A stretch of DNA of 64,000 nt from Grifola frondosa (Eukaryota; Basidiomycota; Agaricomycetes; Polyporales; Grifolaceae): contig LUGG01000009.1 of assembly GCA_001683735.1 (NCBI GenBank), forward strand, positions 496,001 through 560,000, given 5' to 3'. Shown here piece by piece: positions 24,410 to 37,107 of this stretch; position 1 is the first letter of the stretch; each line of letters opens with the position of its first letter. The notes under the pieces were generated by a model, which was not told where the DNA came from, made no database searches, and saw only the letters and a list, made by a program, of their open reading frames with translations. The translations under genes were made by a program, and so were the position numbers.

Positions 24410-25530
24410 TGACATCTGTAAATCCTATGTATTCAGTGTATGCAACGTTCACTTCCATCTTTCTGCCACAATTCTAGTGTCTACACGGCGCAATCATTAA
24501 ACATTTGTATGTATTGCGAACACGTCAGCTCGGTGTGGTTAGGACCGTAGTCGACACACCTGCAAGAGACTGAATCGCCCGATGTGTTTGTTGGATTGTC
24601 TTAAGCCCTCTCGAATGTCGACTGCTGCTATTGACGCAAGATCTGCGCATCATTTCGGAGTTCACTAGCACTGCTCGCCAAACTTCTGACCTATCTTCAA
24701 TCGGCATATTGATCACCATTGAGAGTCACCAAATTCATGTTTCCCACTATGGTCCGCTCCGAGCACCGGTGAACCACTTCCTGCCAAAGGCCAACGACCG
24801 ACGAGCACCTCTCTGATACTCGAATTTACACTTGGTGCACGCTGACGGCTGCCGAGATGATAGATCTGAAGCTTCTGAAGCTTAGCTTGAACCCAATAGG
24901 ATAGCGAGCTGAAGAGATGTGGCACTTCGGGCGTTGGCGCGGGCAATGTGACCTGGTGCGATGGACGCAGTTCGGTCACAAAACATCGCGTCTCCGTGTT
25001 TGCCGCGACCCGTCGCGACAGCGATCAGCCTTAGCAGGCTATGCCGCAACTTGACGACCAGGCGTAAACAACGTTCCTTAGGTTCTAGCGTTATCAAGTG
25101 TTCCGATGAGGAAAAAGTTCGACCGCGGTTGGCGGCTGGCGGCCGTTGGTCTTAGATCCTTAGGTAGACGAAAGTCGTCAGCTTATGCTCTCACTCTCAT
25201 CGCTGATCATTATCAAAATTAGAGCTCTGGTTCTGTTTGTGACCAGCTGCAAGACGACTGCAGTGGGTTCATGAACACGCAACATCTGCTTACATTTTTT
25301 GATTCATAGGTCAGTGAATATCTCTGCGGTCATCATCCTTTGGTAAGTCTTTATCCATCACGGCGCTTTGTTGATCAAAATCCGATTAGATCTGCCATGG
25401 GGTAGTGTGTATATCCCATCCTATTCCCGTTATAAATTCAGCGATACGTCGGCCACCATGCAGACACGTCCCATAACTCCCCATCCCCCATTGACCCACC
25501 CCCAGCTAGGCTTGTGTTAGATCTTCCGCC
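24410..25530. other. intergenic, no gene seen
   Basis: Short frames only. The right end is the promoter of the aldehyde dehydrogenase gene and is rich in CCCCA-type runs near 25480-25505. Confidence 0.45.
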
Positions 25531-27835
25531 ATGGCGACTGAGTCTTTTTCCTTCTCTAACAACTTGTGCGTATGCTCTCTGTCATTCTTTGACATTTAAG
25601 TGCTCCGGACGGCTGTGGATCTCACGACCTCGGCCATCCATGGCTCATTGTTTGGGCAAGCATGGCACATTTGCGAGTTTAGCTGTGCACTTGGGATTCC
25701 ATATATTCTCTCGGATGAGAGTATATTCACATGTTACAGCCTCAGACACAAGGCTGATATTATGGCGACCCCCATTCATTCGTGGTTTTCCATGTTGAGC
25801 TTATCGTCGTGGGATGTTTACTAATACGTTATGCTATTAGCACCCACATCATCGACGGCAAGAAAGTCGGTTCTCAGAAGACTCTGCCAGTCATCAACCC
25901 TTCAACGGGGGAGGTGCTCGCAAACGTTCCCGTAGCTACCCGTGAGCAGCTGGACGAGACGGTCAAGGCCGCCTCGCGCCCTTTCCGCCTACGCGGCCAC
26001 GCCTTTCGCAGAGCGCCAAGCGATTGTGGAGCGTCTTGCGGGCTTTATTGCACAGCACTTCGACCAATTCGCCAGCTGCTGAAGAAGGAGGCCGGTAAGG
26101 ACACCACATCCGCGTAAATGCTGTTTTTATGGTCTATGCGGCATTTTGGTCTTATAGAGGTACAAACAGGACATTTGAGGTGACCATATCTCTGGGATGG
26201 CTTCAAGGTGTGGCGAAGCAGACACTGGAAGACGAGACGCAAATCGATACCGACGAGAAGAAAGCTGAGGTTCGGTACTTGCCTCACGGAGTTGTAAGTC
26301 AACCCATCCATTCCAGTCTCATTATCCTGCTAATCCCCAACAGTGTGCCGGTCTGATCCCTTGGAAGTGCGTCTCATTAGTGCTTAAAGTACAACGGTAC
26401 TGCGCCCAACTGACTCCGAATCAAGCTTCCCGCTTGCCTTGGTGATACTGAAGGTTGCTCCTGCACTACTTACGGGTAACTGCCTCATTATCAAGCCATC
26501 TCCATTTGCGCCGCTCGCCGCGATGAAATTTATCGAGCTCGCACAGAAAGTAGTCCCTCCGGGTGTCCTGTCGGTGCTTTCTGGGGACGATGAGCTGTAG
26601 GCTGAATTCTTCTTTCGCCAATACTCCTCTCACAGTGAAATTATCTAAAATAGTGGCCCGTGGATCGTTGAGCACCCAGATATCCCGCGCATCTCCATGA
26701 CTGGCTCCATTGCCGGTGGGAAGGCCATCATGCGAAACGCCGCGACGAACCTCAAGGATCTCACGATGGAGCTTGGTGGTAACGATCCAGCCATTGTTCT
26801 CGACGACGTCGACCCTGCGAAGATCGCTCCGTACGTCCCAGTGCACCGTCATACAATGTGTTGCTCATTACTTGTGTAAAGGCTGCTTTTCAGGGTGCCT
26901 ATGCGAACGCAGGTCAGATCTGCTTCTCCATGAAGCGGATTTATATCCACGAGAAGATCTATGATGCTGTGCGAGACCAGGTTGTCGCGATTGCGAGCCA
27001 TCTCAAAGTCGGCAACCCGTTCGACGCGGACGTTGCTGTTGGCCTGTCCAGAATAAGGCTCAGTACGAGATCGTGAAGTAAATGTTTCCATGCCGTGATA
27101 TCCGCCCGACTAACACCGTCTCTGTGAAGGCGTTTCATTGATGATTGCCACAAGAATGGATACAAATTTGCTCTCGGGGGACAAGTTGACACGAGTTCAA
27201 AGGGATACTTTATTCCGCTCACTATCATTGACAACCCTCCCGAGGATTCAAAGATTGTGCAAGAAGAACGTGCGTTAGTTTTGATGAAGTTTCTGGAGGA
27301 CTTACATATGTTTTTTCACGCAGAGTTTGGGCCCATAGTGCCTTTGCTGAAGTGGAGCGACGACGATGAGGTCGTGAAGCGAGCAAGTGAGCATTGAGCT
27401 ACTCACGTCATGGAGCAAATCTGACTTTCCTTCATAGATGATACCGTCTACGGTCTATCAGCATCCGTATGGGGACACGATTTGAAACGGGTAGAGAGCA
27501 TTGCCAACAGATTGCAAGCTGGCTCAGGTGATGCCATCATACAATGCAATATTGATGGTGCGTACTAACGATGACGGTCACTGCCAGTCTGGATCAATGA
27601 GTGGGCTGCTTTGACGCCTGACCTGGTAAGCAAACTCGCTGATCCTCCGCGATGAATACTAACGATGGTCTGAATACAGCCTATGAGCGGGATCAAAGTA
27701 AGGATCATTTGTGCACTCTTGTTGACTTCAGACTTACTCTCCGCATAGCAATCTGGCATCGGCTACGAGAACTCAAAGCATGGCCTCTTCTCGTGGACGA
27801 AGATCCAAGCGATTACGCGCAACAAAGCCTTCTAG
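25531..27835 (+). CDS. NAD(P)+ aldehyde dehydrogenase (frame broken)
   Basis: ALDH superfamily enzyme, oxidising aldehydes to acids. Exon 1 (25531-25565) is joined by a 275-nt intron, with a TACTAAT branch site, to THIIDGKKVGSQKTLPVINP. Later motifs in order: TPFAERQAIVERLAGF, LKKEAGK, KQTLEDETQIDTDE, IPWNFPLALVILKVAPALLT, KPSPFAPLAAM, TGSIAGGKAIM, the catalytic Glu in TMELGGNDPAIVLDDVD, the active-site Cys in YANAGQICFSMKRIYIHEK, QFGPIVPLLKWSDDD, NDTVYGLSASVWG and a complete C-terminus ending RNKAF. At least nine introns keep frame. Four single-base breaks are seen, near 25980, 26076, 26176 and 27044. All catalytic residues are present, so the gene may be intact in the organism and damaged only in this sequence. 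Confidence 0.85.
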
Positions 27836-29667
27836 AGATACTCAGGACAACCCATGGCGATATTCGACCTACCATCTTATCTACTCATTGGAGAGCAGTC
27901 ATCCAGTCCGACCATGCCACTGGTCGCCATATTCCAGGTCATACGGTTTATTCACGGGAAATCGGGGAGTCATTGCAGAGAGCAGATACGAATTGGTAAC
28001 AATCCATAATGTGTACAACCGCAACAGAGCTTCGCGTAATGATTGCTGGCGGGCCCGATCGCAATGCGGTGTGCTGTACCATGAGAGAAGGATAGTCGGT
28101 CACCAAAGGGGACGGCCGTCAAAATCACGGCCAGAATGTTCCGAGTGACTCGCGACGCGTTATGAGCACGTGGCGTGACTGATCGCGCTCGTGACACCGT
28201 GCTGTCGTGAGTACGTATTTGCTTCTTGAAAACAACTCCGACAAGTTGACCTGCTTGATGAGAACGACAAAACTCTTTCTGGTTGAAGCTCTGATTTCAT
28301 TGGAATCTGACACCAGAATATGTAAAGCTCAGTGGAATCGTAGCTCCGAATCGAGACTCTGACACGCTGCACACGCAAATTAGGCTGCTAAGTACTATTA
28401 GTGAAACCATCACACTCTTAATTACTCTCGGCATTCGGCTATTGAGGTAAAATTTTCCAATTTTCCGCGTAGGCAGAGACCGTCTAAATCACATCTATGC
28501 CGCAGCATGATGTAGCTAGGCTAATCACAAGCATTCTCGAACTTCATATCCGCCGACATTCCTATCAATCGAACAATGCGCAGCGCAGTCTATCGACGCA
28601 TACGAGCCGCCGATACGGCGACAAAGGTCGCCGCAGTAGTTGATGCTCTCCTCTCATCCGCGGTATCGAAGCCTGTCCGCAGACACACGTCTTCCGCGAG
28701 CAATATCTCTTGCATCTATAAAGGAAGATCCAACCCTCGCCAAGGCAACTTACACTCAACTTCCACTTCACAGGAATCTCATTCTTCTTCCTGAAAAACT
28801 GCCTCATGAGCTATACGCCGCTCCGAACCTCCAATAAGCCCTCTCTGCGTCCCGGAACTTCCCCTTATCACTTCCCATCTACCTCCGACCATCTATGATA
28901 CCCAGACACTTCGTGAGACATCGCCACCATTAGATTCTCAACGGCGAACGATAGGCGTATGTGAAACCGAACGTGCTCGCAGTGCGTCACGGCCGACGAC
29001 ACGATGGCGTCCACGCTTGCACTCTACATTAATTGCTATGCGCGCCGGCTATCGAATCCTGCCGGTTTCATTTGCGGATGAAGTGCAGAACATACGGCAA
29101 TGCCCGAAGAATGTAGCTTGACGGTGGTGTCCGCGGAGGAAGTTTCATCAAAAGCACTTCTGTGCTGTGTCCATGTGTGTCACTGGGAAAGGCGAGGAAG
29201 CTGGCGCCGTCTTATTCTCGCCGCCTGTGCATCCGCGCTCAACATACTTTCACCAGAATTGACTGTCAGAAAGATGGTTGCGGAGTGCGCAATGACGAAC
29301 AATAGAGTTAATAATCAAGCCAGTGAGATTACATCACTCCGTGCTCATTGCAATCAGAAGTTTCAGGAATATTTGTATTACGGAGTGATTTCCATGGGGA
29401 AGGAAAGTCTAGGCTCCCATACAAACATTCTACTACTTGACGAGTCAGAATCCATCCCCAACGAAGCGAATACCGGCGTCCGGGAAATGGACGCGGTAGA
29501 CGTCCGACGCCCAAACAAAGAACCACATAGTCCCCGACGCAAACGAACCACGACGAAAGAGAGACGACTTCGACAAATGCAAGGTATATGATATGTCCGA
29601 CCGACTACGGTACAGTTCCAATTACGATCAATGTATAACCACTCCATCCCGAGAACGAAAATAGCAT
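27836..29667. other. intergenic, no supported gene
   Basis: Holds several short frames on both strands, the longest 163 codons at 29100-29591. None shows a recognisable domain or a coherent set of exons. Confidence 0.4.
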
Positions 29668-30280
29668 TCAGAGTGTGACTAAAACAACATCGCCCCAATC
29701 AATATTAGAGCTCGGATACTAGCCGAATACGTACTGGGGATGCAACCAATGGAAATGAGCGAGCCGTTGCTGTTGTTCTCGCAGCAGACAGGTCTGGCGG
29801 AGCTGAGATGATTCGACCGCTAATTCAGATGACGACACAATTTAGACGAACGGAACACCTCACCAAGCGCTGCCACTGCCGACGCCAACTACGCTGAGAG
29901 GAGAGCACTGGAGGCCAACGGGGACATCAGCACCCAGGACAATGCCAAGCAATCCGAGGAGCAAGGCGGCGACAGGATCATCAGCGGTGGTCGTCTGATT
30001 GCAGCACTGGATGGGACCAGTGTTGCAAGAGCCTCCGGACGGAGGGCTGCCAGAAGGAGACGTCCTCCTTGCATCTACAAACGCGTATATGCGCGTAAAT
30101 AAGAAGGGTAGGAGAGTACGGCAGTCAAAAATGCGGCTCACGTTCCATGCGCGAAGGGAGATACCGCTTGCGAGGTGGCATAGGCGGCAAGCCGCGGGCA
30201 AGGCGTTCGCCGTTGGTCGAAGTTGCCTCAACAGAGATGACGGCAGCAACGAGGGCAGTCAGAGCGAATGTGAGCTTCAT
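29668..30280 (-). CDS. class I hydrophobin
   Basis: A small secreted surface-active protein that self-assembles on hyphae and aerial structures. ATG 30280 starts a signal peptide (MKLTFALTALVAAVISVEA). A dibasic site (RKR) follows. Four exons join in frame, and the last small exon gives the common ending GCIPITL. The eight cysteines have the hydrophobin order: CNTGPIQCC, a 31-residue loop (class I length) to LQC, 13 residues to C5, 5 residues to VCC, 12 residues to GC. The third intron uses the AG giving CSARPVCC; the next AG would create a stop. The last intron (about 56 nt) removes an otherwise odd tail. A TATA box lies 165 nt upstream. No frame break. Confidence 0.93.
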
Positions 30281-32089
30281 TTTTCTTTAGGTGGCTGCAA
30301 AAGGTGGCCGCAAAGATGGATTTTTGAGAGTGACTGAAGTGGAAGCCTGCGAAGTAACGACTGGGAAGAACGAAGGAGTGACGTTTACCGCAAAGGTAGG
30401 GGAGAGGAGGAGGGAGAGGATGCAATGAAATGAAGGACGTTGAGCTTTTATATGCGGATGCCGTAATGAGTTAAAGTTCGACAGCGCTGCTTCTGACGCC
30501 GGCTCCAGTCTCGGCCTGCTGAAGTCCGTTCCCACCGTTGCTTCGCCGCTCCTCCCTCGAGAATTAGAGAACTGGTTACCAATGCACATCTCAACAAACC
30601 GTCAGCAATACGTTGTCGGAACCGTTACAACCCGGGAGCAGAGCGTCGAGCGCATTGATCGGCTAGTGAAGAACCCCGCTCGATACGTAAGGGGGACAGC
30701 GCGGAAATCGTAAGCTGTGAGCACTGTAGCAATATGCAGAGCATCACACTACCATGTCCCTATACCATGCAGTTTTGCGAGCAATGGTGAGCTTATATCT
30801 TCTGCTCAGTTCAAGCTTAGCTTAAAGACGACGAGAGAGAAACAAATATGTAGATCACCGAATCTGAGATGGATCTAGATTGCTCCGTCGCCGCAAGTCT
30901 CATTGCTTAATTGCACGGACAAACTGGAAGTCACTTCAAATTTTTGGACAACGCCGTGCTAGCATTTCATTCACCTAGCCAATCAAGTAGTAGCGAGTGC
31001 AAATAACTTGGCTGATGCACTTCATCGGGTTGGGATTCACAACTTGGCGAACACATATGAGTCCCGAAATCTGAAAGGTGTACTAAATACCAACGAAGCA
31101 CTTGGAGTGCTATTCAAACATCCGGAAAACCGGAACAAGATGAAGTGGGACGGAGTGAGAAAGCCACATCTTGCGCCCATTTCCGAACAGGTCAGATGGT
31201 TTCCTGAAAGAATGTGTCGAATCCCACGAAATGTCCACATAAATTGAAATAATCCACGAATATAAACAACACGAGCATATTGTGAAACGCCAAGACTTGT
31301 CCTGCAAGCAGCAACAAATTCAACGTGTGCATACTAATCATATCTGGACAATTACGATATTTCGGCGCGTCGCCATCCCAGTGCGCACCATCGGCTACTC
31401 ATCAGTATACCAAGCCGAGTAATGTCCATAACGTACCGCATATCGATGTCGGAACTCCAATTAGGCACTCGCAGGGATTGATGTGCGGCGATTACGAAAC
31501 TGTCAGCAGTAAAGAAGGATCGTTGTCTTGGCGTTTCGGAGCCCATCTGTGTCAGGCTGTAAAGAGGGTAGTAATACAGTCACAATAACACATAAACACA
31601 TAAAATGGCGAAGCGGGGCAGTCGCTCCAATAAGAGCCTTCCTGTGCGAACTAAATGAATAGCAACGCAAGCTATGCCCCATTCAAACGTTCGAAATTCT
31701 TTCAACGACCACGTAGTACGCAAGCCGGCGACCCAGAAGTCTCCTCGCGTTGTTGACAGGAGGCTTTTGAATATGCGTGACGTCGCAAGAACAGTACGAG
31801 CTGGGATCAAAATGTGCGATCATATTGCGGCGATTGTCGCCTACAGGAAGTAGTAATCGCTGGAATTGAAGTGCTGTACCACAGAACTCCGTTCTTGCTG
31901 CCTGCAGAACAACGTCATGAATTTTTAGAATGCAAAGTCATACCTTGCGGTGGCTCAAGTGCACTTGGCACAGTGGGCGGCCCGGGCATCGGGATCCGAC
32001 ATGAGATATCTATGCCAAAGTGAATTTATGTCGAAACGCCCTAAACTGAACGCGATGCCAGAGCATACAGAACAAGGATAAAGACTGCA
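30281..32089. other. hydrophobin promoter and intergenic region
   Basis: Left part is the hydrophobin promoter and leader, CT-rich on the reverse strand near 30390-30420. The rest has short frames (for example 31008-31247) with no known domain. Confidence 0.45.
30445..30452 (-). promoter_or_regulatory. TATA box of hydrophobin gene
   Basis: Reverse-strand TATAAAAG, 165 nt before the ATG, followed by a pyrimidine-rich stretch typical of highly expressed fungal genes. Confidence 0.55.
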
Positions 32090-32577
32090 TCAAAATCCGA
32101 AAGCGCCATCCTCAAAATCATAAATGAACACATCGTCCACGATATCCTGTACAGCCACCTGTGCGAAATATGACGTCAGTCTCTCATCAGACATTGCATA
32201 CAGTAATTGGACATTACCGCGAAAGCACCATGCTCGGGACCAGCCATGAATTGGTCTCGGCTTTATCCGACTAAAGCAAGCAATTCATTTGCATCGTGCA
32301 CTCCAGGAGACGATGACCATTATACATACCTTGAATTGCGTGATGAAAGCGACATCAAACCCTTTGAACACTCAGGACTGGTATTCTGTCCGCCTAGATA
32401 AACCCCGACATGAAAGCGAGCCTCTACGCCGCAAAACACGACTCACCGATAGGCCGTGGTTCACGTAGTGGGCACACTCCTCGTACATCTTGATGAAGTG
32501 GTCAACCGCTCCTCGCTTGCGTCATCTGGTGCCTCCGACTTATACTTGAAAGCAACGAAGCGATTTACAGGTGCCAT
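32090..32577 (-). CDS. stress-responsive A/B-barrel (Dabb) domain protein (frame broken)
   Basis: Small ferredoxin-like alpha/beta dimeric domain. Readable parts in order: MAPVNRFVAFKYKSEAPDDA; AVDHFIKMYEECAHYVNHGL; VFKGFDVAFITQFK; QFMAGPEHGAFA; VAVQDIVDDVFIYDFEDGAF, then stop at 32090. This matches the length (about 110 residues) and final V-DVF-YDFEDG motif of Dabb proteins, some of which are stress proteins and some cyclases of polyketide pathways. Three introns are visible. Three single-base breaks (near 32510, 32366 and 32256) disturb the frame. A TATA box lies 59 nt upstream. The function cannot be told from the domain alone. Confidence 0.75.
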
Positions 32578-33934
32578 GATAGGATTTGGGGAAGTGCGTG
32601 GGGGCGGTGTGAAGTGAAGAATTCAAAAGTCACGTCTTTATACCTTGGTGAGGCGCGTGTTGTCCGAGAGTTGGACCATAACCTCATCGGCACTCCCGTT
32701 TTCCGAGCCATGCAGGGTCACTTGCGTAAAGACCATTCCTATCATGACGACCGAACAGCGTCAATTGACGAATGGACTCACCGCGCCGGTTGAACGCCAA
32801 GGCTCGTCCCGCACGCAGTGTGATCAGCGGTATCAAGAATGTCCACCGTCAGAGATGACAAGCGTTCGAGATGCCTTTGATACAGCCACTTTGATCTGTC
32901 GTAAGTTGCGATGTCCTGAAAGTGCCCGTTAGCGAGGTGGATATAAAAAACTAAGAAATATCCGCGGCGCGCACCGGACAAGAGTCGAGAACATTCACGA
33001 ACTCCGATTAGGCATAGGCGAGGAAGGGCGGAAATTATCGGCAATAGAGAAAAACTGGGAAGCATGTCAGGGCAAGCAAACGATCCTCCGATTTACACGT
33101 CGGAGGCTATCAAGAGATCAACATTAGCCGTAATGCCATTACGCCTGGCTCGGAATAAGTCGACGAGGTATTCTTTGGATGAATGGTCGCGATCCGGCGT
33201 GCTCTGAATAAATCACAAAATAATAAGGAACATTGACTTTGATGGCGGCGAGTGTGCGCACCTAGGTCGCGGGGCCATCAGCCCCATCGAGCCTCCTCAA
33301 GGCGGCTCGAGCGGAACAAACCACTGTACCCGAAGCCCCTGGAACTGCGTCATCAGAATTGCAAATTTCTCGCCAGTCTTGTCAATGTACAGATGGAAGA
33401 GAGAAGCTAGGCACGACGCAAGCCGACAACAATCGTCACCCAGCAGAGCGCTGGGCACATTATCGTCTGCGAATGATTCGGGGTGCATGGAGCCTGGATG
33501 AATAGTAAAGAGAGTCAATGTCAGGATAAAGGGTGTGTTCGTATGTCGCGTCGAACGAAACTGAACTGAACCACGAGCATTGCGACATTGCAATGAATGC
33601 TTGAAGCACTCCTCGAAAACGCCGAAGAGATAACACCTCGGGGTATTCCATTCAACATGAGGCCATTTAGCGAGCGGCAAATAACACCTTCGCTTGGGGT
33701 GAGATGGGGTGACAGGCCCGAAGATATAAGAAAGCCTCGAAAAGAAAATATGTTTCACCTGTACTCCAAAGGACTCCAGAGCCCCAATCCATCAGCTATC
33801 AATCCACTACAGCGCTGGCCCATCAAGCAGGGGTAGAAAGATTTTGCTGGAATTCGTGTATACGCAATATTGAGAAAGCGAGACGGGCGCCAGGGAATAT
33901 ATAAAAGTCGGAAAACACCGAAGTAATACATAGG
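32578..33934. other. intergenic, possible gene tail
   Basis: Begins with the Dabb promoter. On the reverse strand 33297-33520 an open frame (ending VQWFVPLEPP-stop) has a protein-like composition and may be the last exon of an unrecognised gene, but no partner exons could be assigned. Confidence 0.3.
32636..32642 (-). promoter_or_regulatory. TATA box of Dabb gene
   Basis: Reverse-strand TATAAAG 59 nt before the start codon. Confidence 0.5.
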
Positions 33935-35494
33935 TTAGCATGACCGTGAAATGGAACCTTCAGACGCTGGAATATTAGACAGATCCGAGAGAGTGACATC
34001 TATCATAACGTAGTTCGCGACAAAGAATGGACACAGAAGCTCAGAAAATACAGAGAGAGTACTACTCCGTAGTAGTAATAACCTCCGTGATGAGGACACC
34101 CCGCATCCAGGCATAACTATTGTCGCTGGAGGAACTGTTGAACTAACTCGGGGGACACCACGGCCAGGGAAGGGTAGAAATTCTGATTGCAGAAGGACCA
34201 GAATTGTAAAATCTTGTAAAATCATCGATAAATCTGGAACGACATACCGTAATTGTTCATCACCTTGAGTTGCTGAGAGGATTGGGACCACTTCCAATTT
34301 GAGAATCCCTCTCCGAGTCAGTCTCGGAATGTGATGCTCAATCTCCTCGAGGACGGTTTCAAGGCGGATCTGCAGATGTTCCGGAACCGCTATCAAGGCC
34401 ATGACTTCCGTAAGGCCTTTGAAGTCCTCCCGCTCCAGAATTTCTTGCAGAGCAGTCATTCCGGTGTAATCAAGACGGTCCCATGGTAGCCCATTAATAT
34501 TCCCGTCTATGCACCAAAGCTGAAGCCTCAACGAGTTGATGAGTGGAGGCCCAGTAATGCTCAGCAATGTGTTTGCGATCGTTATCCAGGGGCTCTGTTT
34601 TCCAAGGTAGTCAACAGAGATCGTTAGCGACTCTAGGTTGACATTGTGTGCCAAGCTGAATCCGTTCACTGGGAGGTAAATTGTAAGTAGAAGTCAAAGA
34701 GCATAGTACAGGACTGACCAGGCTGGTCGACGGCAGGAATTATCAAATTCTTCAGGGATCCTCCCAAGGCTTTCAGCACATTCTCCGCAGATGGCCTCCA
34801 GTCCGCCGTAGGATCGGGAGGTGGGTGAAATTCATATGTCTCTACTGACTGAGATATCACCTGGGCCATCCATTGGCTTAGATTTATGAAGACATCATTG
34901 CATATTTCAGTCAGTCTGACAATCTTCAACGTCGGAGACGCCTTTGGGAGAGAAGCATAGCGGGCACCGCGGGCAGGAGTATGTAGAGTCAATCGTCCTA
35001 TATTGAGCTCAACGAGTGACCGTGATGACAGAATTAGGCGTTGAAGTTCACCCAGATTGGTGAATGTGCAATCCCACAGCGCGAGCACAGTAAGATTCTT
35101 GAACTCCGAGAGGAAAGGGTGGAAGGTGGGGGTAGGAGGAGATTCACGCCAACGAAGGCCGTTGAACCCAAGACATTTGAGATGCGTCATATGGCCGACA
35201 AAAACATATTGTACCAGATACCCATAGGGCTTATCGGTGCTATCCCGGACCACCAGTTCGTGCACACTCTCGAGATAACGCTCCATCCCGGGTTTCTGCG
35301 AGACATGCTTGACGAAGAGGTCGAAAGTTGGACGATCGGGGATGACCACTCTTTCGGAAATCGTGTATCGACCTTGAGGGAACCCAAGCATCGGGGTTCG
35401 GGGGTGTGGCAACGTCGTCACATAGCGAGGTTTGGTCAGGCGGAAGGTATGGGATGATGCGGTCAATGATTTTGGATGGTAGATTGGGAGACAT
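33935..35494 (-). CDS. F-box/LRR-like protein
   Basis: ATG 35494 starts MSPNLPSKIIDRIIPYLPPD, an F-box-like helix as in the large basidiomycete F-box family (substrate adaptors of SCF ubiquitin ligases). It is followed by the family's typical RYTISERVVIPDRPTFDLFV. The middle has repeated Leu/Ile-rich units (HMTHLKCLGFNGLRW, FKNLTVLALWDCTFTNLGEL, SRSLVELNIGRLTLH) resembling degenerate leucine-rich repeats. An intron of about 50 nt near 34670-34719 joins IIPAVDQP to VNGFSLAHNVNLESLTI in frame. The frame shifts near 35366-35376, between AWVPSR and YTISERVV, without an intron. A TATA box lies 51 nt upstream. The target is unknown. Confidence 0.7.
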
Positions 35495-36088
35495 TGTTAT
35501 GTGTAGCGGGAATATGAAGAGAAAGAGAAATGATTGGTGGGCTCTATTTATATGATGCACAATTAGTCAGTAGATATGGCACGGCTGCATGAACAATTGG
35601 GAGAGTTCCATTCGTGTGCCGATTGTATACGCCACTGACCCATTATAGAGGGCATAGGATAATGGACGCCACAATTACGCCGGCCGCGCCTCAGTACCGC
35701 CACATACAAACGTACTAACCTCAAGCGTTTACACGAAAAATCAGTAGAGTATTGGAAAGTGTTCGCGGGCGTTGTGGCGGTACTGTGGCGGCTGCGACAT
35801 CAATTTCTCCAGGCCTTTATGCATACGACAGTGTTCGTTCAGAGTGGGCGGTTGAATCCAAACCTTCCCAACCGGACTCCGTTGCCACGAGAGGTCGAGA
35901 GCCGTGCATACATTGCGATAGGCCAAACGCAGTGTGGTGATAAAGGTAACGCAGAAGAACGCAGAATATATACGTCGGCGGATACAAATCTGAGACCACA
36001 TTAGTCGTGGGTGGCCGAGGAATAACAAAGAAGAAGATTACTGAAATACTATGATAATGTATGAGGGTGCCACATTTCACAACCCACG
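35495..36088. other. intergenic with F-box gene promoter
   Basis: Contains a TATA box at 35545-35552 and otherwise no recognised gene. Confidence 0.45.
35545..35552 (-). promoter_or_regulatory. TATA box of F-box gene
   Basis: Reverse-strand TATAAATA 51 nt upstream of the ATG at 35494. Confidence 0.55.
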
Positions 36089-37107
36089 TCATGTCAAGCC
36101 ACCACACAGCCAGAGAAGCATCCTGTCTTTGTCCTGTCGGGTCCGTAGCGCAACAGATCCGCTCCACCCTCCTATCGAAGAACCAAGACACTTGAATGTG
36201 AGAACGCACGGTGATGGGTAATTGCGCAGCATGGAACCGACCTTTTGATTTATGATCATCGCATGCAAGAGTGTCGCAAACGCCTCTTGTACGTTCATAT
36301 CGCGGCTGCATGACGTCTCTATGAACTCACACGATAAGCTATCTGCCAATTTCTGGCCCTCTAGATCGAACATGAGAGCTCGAAGCGAAATATGAGAGAC
36401 GGCACATACCAGCTGCAGAGACTTCACGGGAGGTTCCATCAAACTCGCATTTATTGGCGACGACGATCATCGGAAAGTTCTCCTGCTCTCTTAGCCTGAC
36501 GGCCTCACCGTGCAGCTCCGAAATTCGCTCGAAGCTTCGGCGGGAAGACACTGAATACACGAACATGACGCCGTATGCTCGATTCAACATTATAGAGTCC
36601 CTAATGCAATCGCGGTATCAGAACTGAATGGCACAGAGAACTTTGGATGCGAGCACTAAACCTGTCGCAGGGATGTTCGCCACTGATGTCCAGGACTTCT
36701 ACGAGTAGCCGCTCTTCGTCAACTGTGGCTATTTTCCTATATGGTTCTACAAAGGCCTCAGCAATTGAATAGAAAGGCATCCTCGTGCCGCGATACGAAT
36801 GAACGCTTTCTGCATCCTTCCACTGTGTCACTCAGTAAAGCATTAGCCAGAGATGCGCACCTTCTCCCGTAGGATCCCAGTAGTCAGAGTACAGATCGAA
36901 CACATATCGGATCGCCAACGAAGTCTTCCCGACACCTGCATGGTAGATCAAGTCGCGACGCAGCCCCACACAGAGTTCTGGACACAACACTAACCACGAT
37001 CGCCCTGCAATACAATCCTGCACCCCCGCAGATTCTAGCGTGACACATGTCTCAGTGATCGCCCGGATGCTAGCCGGATGACCCACCTGCAGCGTAGAAG
37101 CCGTCAT
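36089..37107 (-). CDS. Ras-like small GTPase
   Basis: Exons read MTASTLQ, then NLRGCRIVLQGDRG, then VGKTSLAIRYVFDLYSDYWD, giving a P-loop GDRGVGKTS split by an intron. Next come EAFVEPYRKIATVDEERLLV, the G3 box LDISGEH, then RDSIMLNRAYGVMFVYSVSS, RRSFERISELHGEAV, the G4 box VVANKCEFDG and a G5-like ETSC. The order and spacing are those of Ras-family switches. G4 reads NKCE instead of NKxD, which may weaken guanine specificity. No clear CAAX prenylation motif ends the protein (the open frame ends CGGLT), but the last junction is uncertain. Its place in signalling cannot be read from sequence. Confidence 0.85.

Noticed and set aside
26597..26660. Apparent stop codon in the ALDH gene (CTG TAG)
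   Set aside because: GTAGGC is a donor; splicing to the AG before TGGCCCGTGG restores the conserved reading DDELGPWIVEHP.
29100..29591. 163-codon forward frame between ALDH and hydrophobin
   Set aside because: No domain, no splice partners and no promoter signal; could be chance.
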